A stretch of DNA of 64,000 nucleotides from the NCBI GenBank assembly GCA_046292445.1, contig JBKBQT010000019.1, forward strand, positions 3,455 through 67,454. Direction: 5' to 3'. Positions 1-9,284 of the stretch are shown here, in pieces. Made by a program: the position numbers and the translations under genes. Source of the stretch: CALIZF01 sp046292445 (GTDB lineage Bacteria > Pseudomonadota > Alphaproteobacteria > Rhodobacterales > Rhodobacteraceae). Each line of letters starts with the position of its first letter. Within the stretch, counting starts at the first letter, position 1. Below the pieces are notes generated by a model. The model was given only the letters and a program-made list of their open reading frames with translations, was not told where the DNA came from and did not search any database.

Positions 1-2
1 CC

Positions 3-743
3 GGGCGCGGCCTGCGCGGCATGGCGGGCGGGCGGGCGGTGCTGGTCGGATCGGCCGGGCTGATGGCCGAGGCGGGGGTGGACATCGCGCCGCTGGCGGC
101 GGCGGCCGAGGCGCGCGCGGCCGAGGGCGAAAGCGTCCTTTACGTCGCGCTGGACGGCCGGCTCGCCGCGCTCATCGCGGCGGCCGATCCGGTCAGGCCG
201 GGTGCCGCCCCGGCGGTCGCCGCCCTGCGCCGGATGGGCGTGGCAGTCGTCATGGTCACGGGCGACGGTCCGGCGACGGCGGCGGCGGTGGCGCGGCGGA
301 TCGGGATCGACCGCGTCGAGGCCGGGGTGCTGCCGGCGGGCAAGCAGGCGCATGTCGCGGCGCTGCGCGCGGGCGGGCCGGTCGCCTTCGTCGGCGACGG
401 GATCAACGATGCCCCGGCCCTCGCCGCCGCCGATACCGGCATCGCCATGGGCACCGGCACGGATGTGGCGATCGAGAGCGCGGATGTCGTGATCGCGCGC
501 GGCGATCCGATGGCGGTCGCGGATGCGGTCGCCATCGCCCGCGCGACCATGGCCAACATCCGCGAAAACCTCGTCTGGGCCTTCGGCTACAACGTCGCGC
601 TGATCCCGGTGGCAGCCGGCGCGCTGGTGCCGTTCGGCGGGCCGATGCTGTCGCCGATGCTGGCGGCGGGGGCGATGGCGGCCTCGTCGGTGATGGTTCT
701 GGGCAATGCGCTGCGGCTGCGGCGCGCGGGGGTGCGGCGATGA
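3..743 (+). CDS. copA: Copper-transporting P-type ATPase, C-terminal part
   Basis: This is the C-terminal third of a P1B-type heavy-metal ATPase that exports Cu(I) across the inner membrane; the reading frame is open to the window's left edge. Visible are the hinge motif GDGINDAP, the preceding MVTGDG segment of the phosphorylation domain and a final pair of hydrophobic membrane helices after residue 190. The N-terminal metal-binding domains, CPC helix and DKTGT phosphorylation loop lie outside the window. The stop overlaps the start of the next gene, a CueR-type regulator, in an ATGA, which supports copper as the substrate. Silver or another monovalent metal is possible. Confidence 0.9.
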   Translation, partial: GRGLRGMAGGRAVLVGSAGLMAEAGVDIAPLAAAAEARAAEGESVLYVALDGRLAALIAAADPVRPGAAPAVAALRRMGVAVVMVTGDGPATAAAVARRIGIDRVEAGVLPAGKQAHVAALRAGGPVAFVGDGINDAPALAAADTGIAMGTGTDVAIESADVVIARGDPMAVADAVAIARATMANIRENLVWAFGYNVALIPVAAGALVPFGGPMLSPMLAAGAMAASSVMVLGNALRLRRAGVRR

Positions 744-1144
744 CGATCGGCGAGGCGGCGGCGGCCACGGGCCTGCCGGCCAAGACCATCCGCTATTACG
801 AGGAGATCGGCCTTGTCCGCCCGCTGCGCGGCGCCAACGGCTATCGGCGGTATCGCGACACGGATGTGCAGAAGCTCGGCTTCGTCGCCCGCGCCCGCGC
901 GCTCGGCTTTTCGGTCGAGAATTGCCGGGCGCTGCTCGCGCTTTACACCGACCATGCGCGCAGCAGCGCCGAGGTGCGGCGGATCGCCGAGGCGCATCTC
1001 GATGCGATCACGGGCAAGATCGCGGCGCTCAAGGCCATGCAGGCGACGCTCGAGACGCTCGTGGCCGCCTGCGCCGGCGACGAGCGGCCCGACTGCCCGA
1101 TCATCGACGGCCTTGCCCTTTCCAAAGTGGAACCGGCGGATTAA
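740..1144 (+). CDS. cueR: Cu(I)-responsive MerR-family regulator (CueR/HmrR type)
   Basis: A 134-residue MerR-family activator. The N-terminal winged helix contains the typical TIRYYEEIGL stretch (residues 16 to 25), followed by the long dimerisation helix. Near the C terminus Cys111 and Cys119 are spaced C-x7-C inside CAGDERPDCPII, the metal-binding loop of Cu(I) sensors. In the family the copper-bound dimer remodels an over-long promoter spacer to switch on copA. Start ATG at 740 overlaps the copA stop by four bases, so the two are co-transcribed and translationally coupled, giving autoregulated copper export. Confidence 0.9.
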   Translation: MTIGEAAAATGLPAKTIRYYEEIGLVRPLRGANGYRRYRDTDVQKLGFVARARALGFSVENCRALLALYTDHARSSAEVRRIAEAHLDAITGKIAALKAMQATLETLVAACAGDERPDCPIIDGLALSKVEPAD

Positions 1145-1153
1145 ACCGGGGCC

Positions 1154-2503
1154 ATGAGCGAGCCCCTCAACATCGTCGGCGGCGGCATGGCCGGGGCGGA
1201 GGCCGCCTGGCAGGCGGCCGAGGCCGGAATCGATGTGGTGCTGCACGAGATGCGGCCCCATGTCGGCACCTTCGCGCACCGCACCGGCGATCTGGCCGAG
1301 ATGGTCTGCTCCAACTCCTTCCGGTCGGACGACGACGAACAGAACGCGGTCGGCCTGCTGCACTGGGAGATGCGCGCGGCGGGCGGCCTGATCCTGGCCG
1401 CGGCCGAGGCGAACCGTCTGCCCGCGGGCGGCGCGCTGGCGGTGGACCGCGACGCCTTTGCGGCCATGGTCACGGCGCGGCTGCGCGCCCATCCGCGGGT
1501 GCGCGTCGTTTCCGGCGAGATCGCCGCCCTGCCCGAGACCGGGCACTGGATCATCGCCACCGGCCCGCTGACCTCGCCCGCGCTGGCGGGCAGCATCCGG
1601 GCGGCGACCGGCGAGGATGCGCTTGCCTTCTTCGACGCCATCGCGCCGATCGTGCATGCCGATACGATCGACATGACCGTGGCTTGGCGGCAGAGCCGCT
1701 ACGACAAGGGCGACACCGAGGACGAGCGGACGGCCTATATCAACTGCCCGATGGACCGCGACCGGTACGAGGCCTTCATCGACGCGCTGCTGGCCGCCGA
1801 CAAGACCGCGTTCCGCGAGGGCGAGACGGCGGGGTATTTCGACGGCTGCCTGCCGATCGAGGTGATGGCCGAACGCGGGCGCGAGACGCTGCGCTTCGGC
1901 CCGATGAAACCGGTGGGCCTGACCAACCCGCACCGGCCCGAGAAACCTTACGCCGTGGTGCAGCTCAGACGCGACAATGCGCTCGGCACGCTCTACAACA
2001 TCGTCGGGTTCCAGACCAAGATGAAGCACGGGGCGCAGGTGGCGGTGTTCCGCATGATCCCGGGCCTTGAAGGTGCGGCCTTCGCGCGCCTCGGTGGGAT
2101 CCACCGCAACACGTTCATCAATGCGCCGCGCCTGCTCGACGGGCAATTGCGGCTGAAGGCGCGGCCTTGGATCCGCTTTGCCGGGCAGATCACGGGGGTG
2201 GAGGGCTATGTCGAATCTGCTGCCATGGGCCTTGTGGCGGGCCGGCTCGCGGCGGCCGAGCTGCGCGGGGCGGTGCTCGCCCCCCCGCCCCCCGATACCG
2301 CGATGGGTGCGCTGGTCGCGCATATCACCGGCGGGGCCGATGCGCGCACGTTCCAGCCGATGAACGTCAACTTCGGCCTTTTCCCCAGTGTCGAGGCCCG
2401 GGGCGGGCGGCGCGGGCGGCGCGACCGCTATCGCGCCTATACCGATCGCGCCAAGGCATCGTTCATGGACTGGCTCGGCGCACAGGCGCGCATCGCGGCG
2501 TGA
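1154..2503 (+). CDS. trmFO: FAD/folate-dependent tRNA (uracil-54-C5)-methyltransferase TrmFO
   Basis: TrmFO makes 5-methyluridine at position 54 of tRNA using methylenetetrahydrofolate and FADH2. The 449 residues match the family length. The FAD dinucleotide-binding GGGMAG lies at residues 9 to 14. The two cysteines known to be catalytic in the Bacillus enzyme align here as Cys52 (MVCSNSFRSDD) and Cys233 (DGCLPIEVMAERG). It starts ten bases after cueR and its stop overlaps the GTG start of gluQ, so two tRNA-modification genes share a message. Confidence 0.95.
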   Translation: MSEPLNIVGGGMAGAEAAWQAAEAGIDVVLHEMRPHVGTFAHRTGDLAEMVCSNSFRSDDDEQNAVGLLHWEMRAAGGLILAAAEANRLPAGGALAVDRDAFAAMVTARLRAHPRVRVVSGEIAALPETGHWIIATGPLTSPALAGSIRAATGEDALAFFDAIAPIVHADTIDMTVAWRQSRYDKGDTEDERTAYINCPMDRDRYEAFIDALLAADKTAFREGETAGYFDGCLPIEVMAERGRETLRFGPMKPVGLTNPHRPEKPYAVVQLRRDNALGTLYNIVGFQTKMKHGAQVAVFRMIPGLEGAAFARLGGIHRNTFINAPRLLDGQLRLKARPWIRFAGQITGVEGYVESAAMGLVAGRLAAAELRGAVLAPPPPDTAMGALVAHITGGADARTFQPMNVNFGLFPSVEARGGRRGRRDRYRAYTDRAKASFMDWLGAQARIAA

Positions 2504-3318
2504 CTGCGCGCGTCACCCGTTTTGCCCCCTCGCCCACTGGCCCGCTGCACCTCGGCCATGCCTTTTCCGCGCTGACCGCGTGGGACCGCGCGGCGGGCGG
2601 CACGTTCCTGCTGCGCATCGAGGATATCGACCGCCCGCGCTGCCGCCCGGAATGGGAGGCGGCGATCATCGACGATCTGCGCTGGCTGGGGCTGACATGG
2701 CCCGAACCGGTGATGCGGCAGTCCGGCCGGATGCCGGCCTATCGCGCGGCGCTCGCGCGGCTGGCGGGCATGGGCCTCGTCTATCCCTGCCGCTGCAGCC
2801 GCGCCGATATCCGCGCCGCCGCCTCGGCCCCGCAGGAAGGGGTCAAGGCCGCCGCCTATCCCGGCACCTGCCGCGGGCGCCCCATGGCCGAGGCCGGACC
2901 CGGCGATGCGATCCGGCTCGACATCGCAGCAGCGCTGGCGCGGACGGGGCCTGCCCGATTTGTCGAGAACGGCCCGCTGCACCCCGGCCGGCACGACGTG
3001 GACGCGGCACTGGCGCAGGGCGATCCGGTGCTGGCGCGGCGCGATATCGGCACGTCCTACACGCTGGCCGTGGTGGTGGACGACGCCGCGCAGGGCGTGA
3101 CCGAGGTGGTCAGGGGGGTTGACCTCTTCGATGCGACGGCGGCGCAGGCGCTGCTTCAGATTCTGCTTGAGTATCCGCGGACAAGCTATTGGCACCACAA
3201 GCTCGTCCGGGATGACGCCGGCCGGCGCCTTGCCAAGCGCGACGATGCCCGGTCGCTGGCGGCCTATCGCGCCGAGGGGGCGACGCCGGCAGACATCCGG
3301 CGGCTTGCGGGGCTTTGA
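2500..3318 (+). CDS. gluQ: Glutamyl-Q tRNA(Asp) synthetase
   Basis: GluQRS attaches glutamate to the queuosine base at position 34 of tRNA-Asp. It is a shortened glutamyl-tRNA synthetase without the anticodon-binding domain; 272 residues fits. The class I signature is PTGPLHLGHA (residues 12 to 21), the zinc ligands are Cys97, Cys99, Tyr120 and Cys124, and the KMSKS equivalent is KRDDA at 247 to 251. The start is the GTG at 2500, which overlaps the trmFO stop (GTGA). A longer upstream reading in this frame only shadows trmFO. Confidence 0.92.
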   Translation: MTARVTRFAPSPTGPLHLGHAFSALTAWDRAAGGTFLLRIEDIDRPRCRPEWEAAIIDDLRWLGLTWPEPVMRQSGRMPAYRAALARLAGMGLVYPCRCSRADIRAAASAPQEGVKAAAYPGTCRGRPMAEAGPGDAIRLDIAAALARTGPARFVENGPLHPGRHDVDAALAQGDPVLARRDIGTSYTLAVVVDDAAQGVTEVVRGVDLFDATAAQALLQILLEYPRTSYWHHKLVRDDAGRRLAKRDDARSLAAYRAEGATPADIRRLAGL

Positions 3319-3319
3319 G

Positions 3320-3333
3320 CGGGCCGCGGCCCG
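3320..3333 (+). terminator. Possible terminator hairpin after gluQ
   Basis: A perfect GC stem CGGGCC-GC-GGCCCG begins two bases after the gluQ stop and is followed by a weakly T-rich stretch. It could end the copper/tRNA transcript before the ABC importer at 3506. The loop is only two bases, so the real fold may be slightly opened. No long T tract is present. Confidence 0.3.
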
Positions 3334-3505
3334 TTGCCTTGATTCCGGTCCTTGCGGCCTTGTTGCGCGGGCATCGCAAAGCCGGACAGGTTTGTCACGG
3401 ATACGTTACATGGCTCTACGACAAGGCATCTAACGCCGCGCTGGCGGGACGATTCTGCATCGGCCGCGCCGCCGCGGAGTGAAATCAACCTAGGAGAGTG
3501 TTGAA

Positions 3506-4609
3506 ATGACCGTCAGACTTTCGCTTGCCGCGTCTGCAAGCCTGCTGGCCCTGGTGTCGGCCACCGCCGCATCGGCCCAGTCGATGGCCGAAATCGAGGC
3601 GGGTGCGCGCGCCGAGGGCATGCTCACCACCATCGCGCTGCCGCATGACTGGTGCGGCTATGGCGACATCATCGCGTCGTTCAAGGCGAAGTATCCCTTC
3701 CTGACGGTGAACGAGCTCAACCCCGACGCCGGTTCGGCGGACGAGCTCGAGGCGATCCGCGCCAACAAGGACAACAAGGGGCCCCAGGCGCCCGACGTGA
3801 TCGACGTCGGCCTGTCCTTCGGTCCGCTGTCCAAGGCCGAGGGCCTGATCCAGCCCTACAAGGTCTCGACCTGGGACGAGATCCCGGACGCGATCAAGGA
3901 CCCGGACGGGTTCTGGGCCGGCGCCTACTACGGCGTGATGGCCTTCGGGATCAACAAGGACCTGATCGAGAACAACCCGACGTCCTGGCAGGATCTGCTC
4001 AAGCCGGAATATGCCAATGCCTTCGCGCTGACGGGCGATCCGCGGGCGTCCAACCAGGCGATCCTGGCGATCCTGTCGGCGGGCCTCGCGGCCGGCGCCG
4101 AGCCGGGCAAGGCTTCGGGCGAGGCCGGGCTGGCCTTCTTTGCCGAGCTGAACAAGGCGGGCAACTTCGTGCCGGTGACCGGCCGGTCCGGGTCCATCGC
4201 CCAGGGCCAGACGCCGATCGTCGCGGCCTGGGACTATAACCTGCTGAACTGGCGCGACCAGCTTGCCGGCAACCCGCCGGTGGACGTCGTGATCCCCGAG
4301 GGGCCGGTGCTGGCCGGTGTCTATGTGCAGGCGATCAGCGCCTACGCGCCGCATCCCAACGCCGCGAAACTGTGGATGGAGCACATCTTCAGCGACGAGG
4401 GGCAGAACGGCTATGTCAAGGGCTACTGCCACACCGCGCGGTTCAACACGATGGTCGAGGCCGGCAAGGTGCCGCAGGAATACCTCGACGCGCTGCCGCC
4501 GGCCGAGGCCTATACCCGGGCCGTGTTCCCGACGGTCGAGCAGCAGGGCGCGCACCGCGAAGTGGTGACCACCCAGTGGGATGCCGTCGTGGGCGCCAAC
4601 GTCCAGTAA
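3506..4609 (+). CDS. ABC transporter periplasmic substrate-binding protein
   Basis: A 367-residue type II periplasmic binding protein of the iron/polyamine/aminoethylphosphonate group. Residues 1 to about 25 form a Sec signal peptide with cleavage after ASAQ. The mature part shows the usual two-lobe pattern, for example DVIDVGLSFGPL and GSIAQGQTPIVAAWDY. A good ribosome site AGGAG (3492 to 3496) sets the start. It is first in a four-gene importer operon with two permeases and an ATPase. The ligand cannot be read from sequence; polyamine, phosphonate or ferric ion are all possible. Confidence 0.85.
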   Translation: MTVRLSLAASASLLALVSATAASAQSMAEIEAGARAEGMLTTIALPHDWCGYGDIIASFKAKYPFLTVNELNPDAGSADELEAIRANKDNKGPQAPDVIDVGLSFGPLSKAEGLIQPYKVSTWDEIPDAIKDPDGFWAGAYYGVMAFGINKDLIENNPTSWQDLLKPEYANAFALTGDPRASNQAILAILSAGLAAGAEPGKASGEAGLAFFAELNKAGNFVPVTGRSGSIAQGQTPIVAAWDYNLLNWRDQLAGNPPVDVVIPEGPVLAGVYVQAISAYAPHPNAAKLWMEHIFSDEGQNGYVKGYCHTARFNTMVEAGKVPQEYLDALPPAEAYTRAVFPTVEQQGAHREVVTTQWDAVVGANVQ

Positions 4610-4617
4610 TGCCGAAC

Positions 4618-4647
4618 GGGCCGGCCGCGCGACCGCGCAGCCGGCCC
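4618..4647 (+). promoter_or_regulatory. Intercistronic hairpin between receptor and permease genes
   Basis: Arms GGGCCGGC (4618 to 4625) and GCCGGCCC (4640 to 4647) pair perfectly, and inner GCGC bases extend the stem. It sits eight bases after the receptor stop and about 30 bases before the permease start. In many importer operons such a stem protects the receptor message from 3' decay or attenuates downstream transcription, giving excess receptor over membrane subunits. Inferred role. Confidence 0.5.
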
Positions 4648-4676
4648 ACCCCCTTTCGCACCGGGCGCCCCTCCGC

Positions 4677-5582
4677 ATGGCCGAGATCACCGCAGGCGAC
4701 CGCGTCGCCCATGCCCCGCCGCAGCGCCCGCGCCTGCCGGCGCTGTCGTGGACGTGGCTGGGCCTTGCGCCCTTCATGGCCTTTGCGGTGCTGTTCCTGA
4801 TCCTGCCGACGTTCCAGATCGTGATCGGCGCCTTCGTCACGCGGGATGGAACGTTCACGCTCGACAACCTGCGCGGGCTGACGCAGCCGCATATCCGCAA
4901 CCCGTTCTGGCTCTCGATCCGGATGAGCGTGGTCACCGCCGCGCTCGGCTGTCTTTTCGGGTTCCTGATCGCCGCCGCCGTCACCCGCGGCGGCCTGCCG
5001 AACGGCCTGCGCTCGGCGATGCTGACGTTTTCCGGCGTCGCGTCGAACTTCGCCGGCGTGCCGCTCGCCTTTGCCTATGTGGCGACGCTGGGTCGGCTGG
5101 GGTTCATCACGATCCTCCTGCGCGACTGGTTCGGGTTCAACCTCTACGCCACCGGCTTCAACCTCATCAGCTTCTACGGCCTTGCCCTGGTCTATCTGTT
5201 CTTCCAGATCCCGCTGATGATCCTCATCATCACCCCCGCGCTTGACGGTCTCAAGCGCGAGTGGCGCGAGGCGGCCGAATGCCTCGGGGCGTCGGGCGCG
5301 CAATACTGGCGGATGGTGGCGCTGCCGGTGCTCTGGCCCTCGCTGCTCGGCACCTTCGCGCTCCTCTTCGCCAATGCCTTCGGCGCGGTGGCGACGGCGA
5401 TGGCGCTCACCGGATCGTCGCTGTCGATCGTGCCGATCATCCTCTTCGCGCAGATCCGCGGCGACGTGCTGCAGGATCCGCACCTCGGCTATGCCATCGC
5501 CTTCGGGATGATCGTCATCACCGCACTGGCCAATGTCGTCTACATCGTGCTGCGTGCCCGCGCCGAACGGTGGCAGAAATGA
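4677..5582 (+). CDS. ABC transporter permease (PotB-like)
   Basis: A 301-residue inner-membrane permease with about six helices. The cytoplasmic loop that docks the ATPase is seen as EAAECLGASGAQYWRMVALP. The ATG at 4677 was chosen because it precedes the first hydrophobic segment; earlier in-frame starts overlap the receptor gene. It is second of four genes in the importer, and its stop overlaps the next start in ATGA. Confidence 0.87.
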   Translation: MAEITAGDRVAHAPPQRPRLPALSWTWLGLAPFMAFAVLFLILPTFQIVIGAFVTRDGTFTLDNLRGLTQPHIRNPFWLSIRMSVVTAALGCLFGFLIAAAVTRGGLPNGLRSAMLTFSGVASNFAGVPLAFAYVATLGRLGFITILLRDWFGFNLYATGFNLISFYGLALVYLFFQIPLMILIITPALDGLKREWREAAECLGASGAQYWRMVALPVLWPSLLGTFALLFANAFGAVATAMALTGSSLSIVPIILFAQIRGDVLQDPHLGYAIAFGMIVITALANVVYIVLRARAERWQK

Positions 5583-6370
5583 CCGCCGCGCGGCTCTGGT
5601 CCTGGGCGATCTTCGCGCTCGCCACGCTGTTCTTCTTCCTGCCCCTGATCGGCATGTTCGAATTCTCGCTGCGCGCCCGGCGCGGGGAATATTCGTTCCA
5701 GGCCTATCAGAACGTGCTGTCGGACCCGCAGTTCCAGGCGACATTCGCCTATTCGGCGGTGATGGCGCTGTTCACCATCGCGCTGGGCGTGCTGATCGTG
5801 GCGCCGACCGCCTTCTGGGTGCGGCTCAAGATGCCGCGCTGGCGGCCGGTGGTGGAGTTCATCACGCTCCTGCCACTCGTGATCCCGCCGATCGTGATCG
5901 TGTTCGGCTATATCCGGCTCTACAATACCTCGTCCTACCTGCCGCTGACCGGATCGGCGCGGGGGACCGACCTTCTGTTGATGTTCGGCTATGCCACGCT
6001 GTCGCTGCCCTACATGTATCGGGCGGTCGATACCGGCCTGCGCACCATCGACGTGCGCACGCTGACCGAGGCGGCGCAGAGCCTCGGCGCCGGCTGGATC
6101 ACCATCCTGTGGCGGCTGATCCTGCCCAATGTGCTCGTCGCCGTGCTGTCGGGCGCCTTCCTGACCTTCGCCATCGTGATCGGCGAATATGTCATGGCGG
6201 CGCTGCTCAACCGCCCCGCCTTCGGCCCCTACATGGTCTGGTCGGGCGCCAACAAGGCCTATGAGCCGGCGGCGCTGGCGGTCATCGCGTTCTTCATCAC
6301 CTGGGGCTGCATGGGCCTGATCCAGCTTGCCACCCGGTTTTCCGCACATGCAAGGGCGCAGCGCCAATGA
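5579..6370 (+). CDS. ABC transporter permease (PotC-like)
   Basis: Second permease of the importer, 263 residues, with an N-terminal membrane anchor and the EAA-type docking loop TEAAQSLGAGWITILWRLILP. It would form a heterodimeric channel with the preceding permease. ATG at 5579 overlaps the upstream stop by four bases, and its own stop overlaps the ATPase start in the same way, indicating strict stoichiometric translation. Confidence 0.87.
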   Translation: MTAARLWSWAIFALATLFFFLPLIGMFEFSLRARRGEYSFQAYQNVLSDPQFQATFAYSAVMALFTIALGVLIVAPTAFWVRLKMPRWRPVVEFITLLPLVIPPIVIVFGYIRLYNTSSYLPLTGSARGTDLLLMFGYATLSLPYMYRAVDTGLRTIDVRTLTEAAQSLGAGWITILWRLILPNVLVAVLSGAFLTFAIVIGEYVMAALLNRPAFGPYMVWSGANKAYEPAALAVIAFFITWGCMGLIQLATRFSAHARAQRQ

Positions 6371-7422
6371 CCTACCTATTGCTGCGCCATCTCGAGAAGA
6401 GCTTTGGCGACACCCGCGTCGTGCGCGATTTCGACCTTGCGGTGGCCAAGGGCGAGTTCGTGTCGCTCCTCGGTCCCTCGGGCTGCGGCAAGACGACGGT
6501 GCTGCGCATGGTCGCGGGTTTCGAGACGCCCAGCTCCGGCACCATCCAGATCGACGGCGAGGATGTGACGGCGCTGCGGGTGAACCAGCGCGCGATCGGG
6601 ATGATGTTCCAGGCCTATGCGCTGTTTCCGAACCTGACCGTGGCCGACAACGTCGCCTTCGGCCTCAGGGTCAAGGGCGTGCCGCGGGCCGAGCGCGAGG
6701 CGCGCGTGGCCGAGATGCTGCGCCTGATCGGCCTGCCCGACCTCGGGTCGCGCTTTCCGTTCCAGCTTTCGGGCGGCCAGCAGCAGCGCGTTGCCCTCGC
6801 CCGGGCGCTTGCCCCGCGGCCGCGGGTGCTGCTGCTCGACGAGCCGCTGTCGGCGCTCGACGCCAAGGTGCGGGTCAGCCTGCGCAACGAGATCCGCGAG
6901 ATCCAGCGCGATCTCGGCATCACCACCATCTTCGTCACCCATGACCAGGAAGAGGCGATGGCGATTTCGGACCGGATCGTGGTGATGAACGGCGGGGTTG
7001 CCGAACAGGCCGGCGCGCCCTTCGAGATCTACAACCAGCCGCGCACCCGCTTCGTCGCCGGTTTCGTCGGCACGCTCAACATGTTTACCGCAACCGTGGA
7101 GGAACCCGGCGCGGTCATGCTGGCCGGGCAGCGGGTGACGCTTGCCGATGGCATGGCGGCAGGGCGTCGGGGTGACCGCATCACGCTTGCCTTGCGCCCC
7201 GAGGCGATCCGGCTTGGCCGCGAGACGGGGCGCGAGATCGTGCTGCCCGCGACAATCGACGCGGTGAGCTTTCTCGGCTCGGTCATCCGGGTGCGGGCCG
7301 GGGTCGCGGGGACGGTCGTTGCGCTCGACACGTTCAACCGCCCCGACCAGCCGCCGCCCCCGGTCGGCAGCAAGGCCGAGATCAGCTTTGCCGCGCGCGA
7401 CGTGATCCTGCTGCCGGACTGA
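6367..7422 (+). CDS. ABC transporter ATP-binding protein (PotA/FbpC-like)
   Basis: The ATPase subunit, 351 residues. Walker A GPSGCGKT is at 36 to 43, the signature LSGGQ at 134 to 138, Walker B LLLDEP at 155 to 160, and the H-loop lies in FVTHDQEEAM. The C-terminal 100 residues form the TOBE regulatory domain found in polyamine and iron importers. It ends the operon; only six bases separate it from the convergent aspS. Confidence 0.92.
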   Translation: MTYLLLRHLEKSFGDTRVVRDFDLAVAKGEFVSLLGPSGCGKTTVLRMVAGFETPSSGTIQIDGEDVTALRVNQRAIGMMFQAYALFPNLTVADNVAFGLRVKGVPRAEREARVAEMLRLIGLPDLGSRFPFQLSGGQQQRVALARALAPRPRVLLLDEPLSALDAKVRVSLRNEIREIQRDLGITTIFVTHDQEEAMAISDRIVVMNGGVAEQAGAPFEIYNQPRTRFVAGFVGTLNMFTATVEEPGAVMLAGQRVTLADGMAAGRRGDRITLALRPEAIRLGRETGREIVLPATIDAVSFLGSVIRVRAGVAGTVVALDTFNRPDQPPPPVGSKAEISFAARDVILLPD

Positions 7423-7428
7423 GGGGGC

Positions 7429-9204
7429 TCAGTCCTTCGGCACCACCCGCAGCCGAAGCTCGCGCAGCTGTTCGTTCGTGGGCTCCGACGGCGCGCCCAT
7501 CATCAGATCCTCGGCCCGCTGGTTCATCGGAAAGAGGATGACCTGCCGGATGTTCGCCTCATCCGCGAGCAGCATCACGATCCGGTCGATCCCGGCCGCG
7601 CAGCCCCCGTGCGGCGGCGCGCCATAGCGGAACGCCCTGACCATCCCGCCGAACCGCCGCTCCACCTCTTCCCGCCCGTAGCCCACGATCTCGAAGGCGC
7701 GAAAGAGGATTTCGGGCGTGTGGTTGCGGATGCCGCCCGAGATCAGCTCATAGCCGTTGCAGGCAAGGTCATACTGGAACGCATGGACCGCCAGCGGGTC
7801 GCCCGCCAGCGCCTCCATCCCGCCCTGCGGCATGGAAAACGGGTTGTGGCTGAAATCGAGCCTGCCGGTTTCGGGATCCTTCTCGAACATCGGGAAATCG
7901 GTGATCCAGGCGAAACGGAAGCAGTTTTCCTCGGTCAGGCCGAGTTCCTTCCCGATCTCGTTGCGCGCCCGGCCTGCCACCGCCTCGAAGGTCGCGGGCG
8001 CGCCGCCGAGGAAGAAGGCGGCATCGCCGGCGTTCAGGCCGAGCTGTGCGCGGATCGCCTCGCAGCGTTCCGGCCCGATGTTCTTGGCGATCGGGCCGGC
8101 GCCGACAGCCGCCCCGCCTTCCTCGCGCCACAGGATATAGCCCATGCCCGGCAGGCCCTGCGCCTGTGCAAACGCATTCATCCGGTCGCAGAAGGCGCGG
8201 CTGCCGCCGCCCGGCGCGGGGATGGCGCGGATTTCGGTGCCCTCGTTTTCGAGCATCCGCGCGAAGATGCCAAAGCCCGAGCCGCGGAAATGCTCGCTCA
8301 CGACCTGCATGCGGATCGGGTTGCGCAGGTCGGGCTTGTCGGTCCCATACCACAGCAGCGCATCGCGCCAGGCGATGCGGGGCCAGTCGGCATGGACGGT
8401 GCGCCCGTTCGCGAATTCCTCGAACAGCCCCTGGATCACCGGCTGAACCGTCGCGAAAACGTCCTCTTGCGTGACAAAGCTCATCTCGAGGTCGAGCTGG
8501 TAGAAATCGGTGGGGGACCGGTCGGCGCGCGGATCCTCGTCGCGGAAACAGGGGGCGATCTGGAAATAGCGGTCGAAGCCCGCCACCATCAGAAGCTGCT
8601 TGAACTGCTGCGGCGCCTGGGGAAGGGCATAGAACTTGCCCGGATGCAGCCGCGACGGCACGAGGAAGTCGCGCGCGCCTTCCGGCGATGACGCCGTGAT
8701 GATCGGCGTCTGGAACTCGGTAAACCCTGCATCCCACATCCGGTTGCGGATCGACCGCACCACGTTCGAGCGCAGCATCATGTTGGCGTGCAGGGTCTCG
8801 CGCCGCAGGTCGAGGAACCGGTAGGTCAGGCGCGTTTCCTCGGGATAGTCCGGCTCGCCGAATACCGGCAGCGGCAGATCCTCGGCCGGGCCCAGCACGG
8901 TAACCGCGAGCGCATAGACCTCGATCTCGCCCGTCGGCAGCTTGGCGTTCACGAGGGCCGCATCCCGCGCCTTCACCCGCCCCTCGATGCGCACGCAGCT
9001 TTCCGCCCGCAGCCGCTCCATCGCCGCCAGCGCGGGGCTGTCGGCATCGGCCAGCACCTGGGTGATCCCGTAGTGATCGCGCAGGTCGAGGAACACGACC
9101 CCGCCATGATCGCGCACCCGGTGGACCCAGCCCGCAAGGCGCACCGTCTGCCCGACATCCGCCGCGCGCAGGGCGGCGCAGGTATGGCTGCGATAGGCGT
9201 GCAT
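7429..9204 (-). CDS. aspS: Aspartyl-tRNA synthetase
   Basis: A class IIb synthetase of 591 residues, the bacterial length. It has an N-terminal OB-fold anticodon domain (residues 1 to about 110), motif 2 around CFRDEDPRADRSPTDFYQLD, the bacterial GAD insertion in the middle, and motif 3 near the end in GIDRIVMLLAD. It charges tRNA-Asp. In alphaproteobacteria this enzyme is often non-discriminating and also charges tRNA-Asn; that cannot be decided here. It is a single gene convergent with the ABC importer. Confidence 0.96.
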   Translation of the reverse strand: MHAYRSHTCAALRAADVGQTVRLAGWVHRVRDHGGVVFLDLRDHYGITQVLADADSPALAAMERLRAESCVRIEGRVKARDAALVNAKLPTGEIEVYALAVTVLGPAEDLPLPVFGEPDYPEETRLTYRFLDLRRETLHANMMLRSNVVRSIRNRMWDAGFTEFQTPIITASSPEGARDFLVPSRLHPGKFYALPQAPQQFKQLLMVAGFDRYFQIAPCFRDEDPRADRSPTDFYQLDLEMSFVTQEDVFATVQPVIQGLFEEFANGRTVHADWPRIAWRDALLWYGTDKPDLRNPIRMQVVSEHFRGSGFGIFARMLENEGTEIRAIPAPGGGSRAFCDRMNAFAQAQGLPGMGYILWREEGGAAVGAGPIAKNIGPERCEAIRAQLGLNAGDAAFFLGGAPATFEAVAGRARNEIGKELGLTEENCFRFAWITDFPMFEKDPETGRLDFSHNPFSMPQGGMEALAGDPLAVHAFQYDLACNGYELISGGIRNHTPEILFRAFEIVGYGREEVERRFGGMVRAFRYGAPPHGGCAAGIDRIVMLLADEANIRQVILFPMNQRAEDLMMGAPSEPTNEQLRELRLRVVPKD

Positions 9205-9284
9205 CGTCTTTCCCTTCGGCTGGTCCCGGCGGCGATCAAGCGCGGGGGGCGGGGGAAGTCAAGGGCAGCACCTGCGCGGGAAGC

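Noticed and set aside
587..2323. A 578-codon minus-strand frame opposite cueR and trmFO
   Set aside because: Shadow of two well-supported plus-strand genes.
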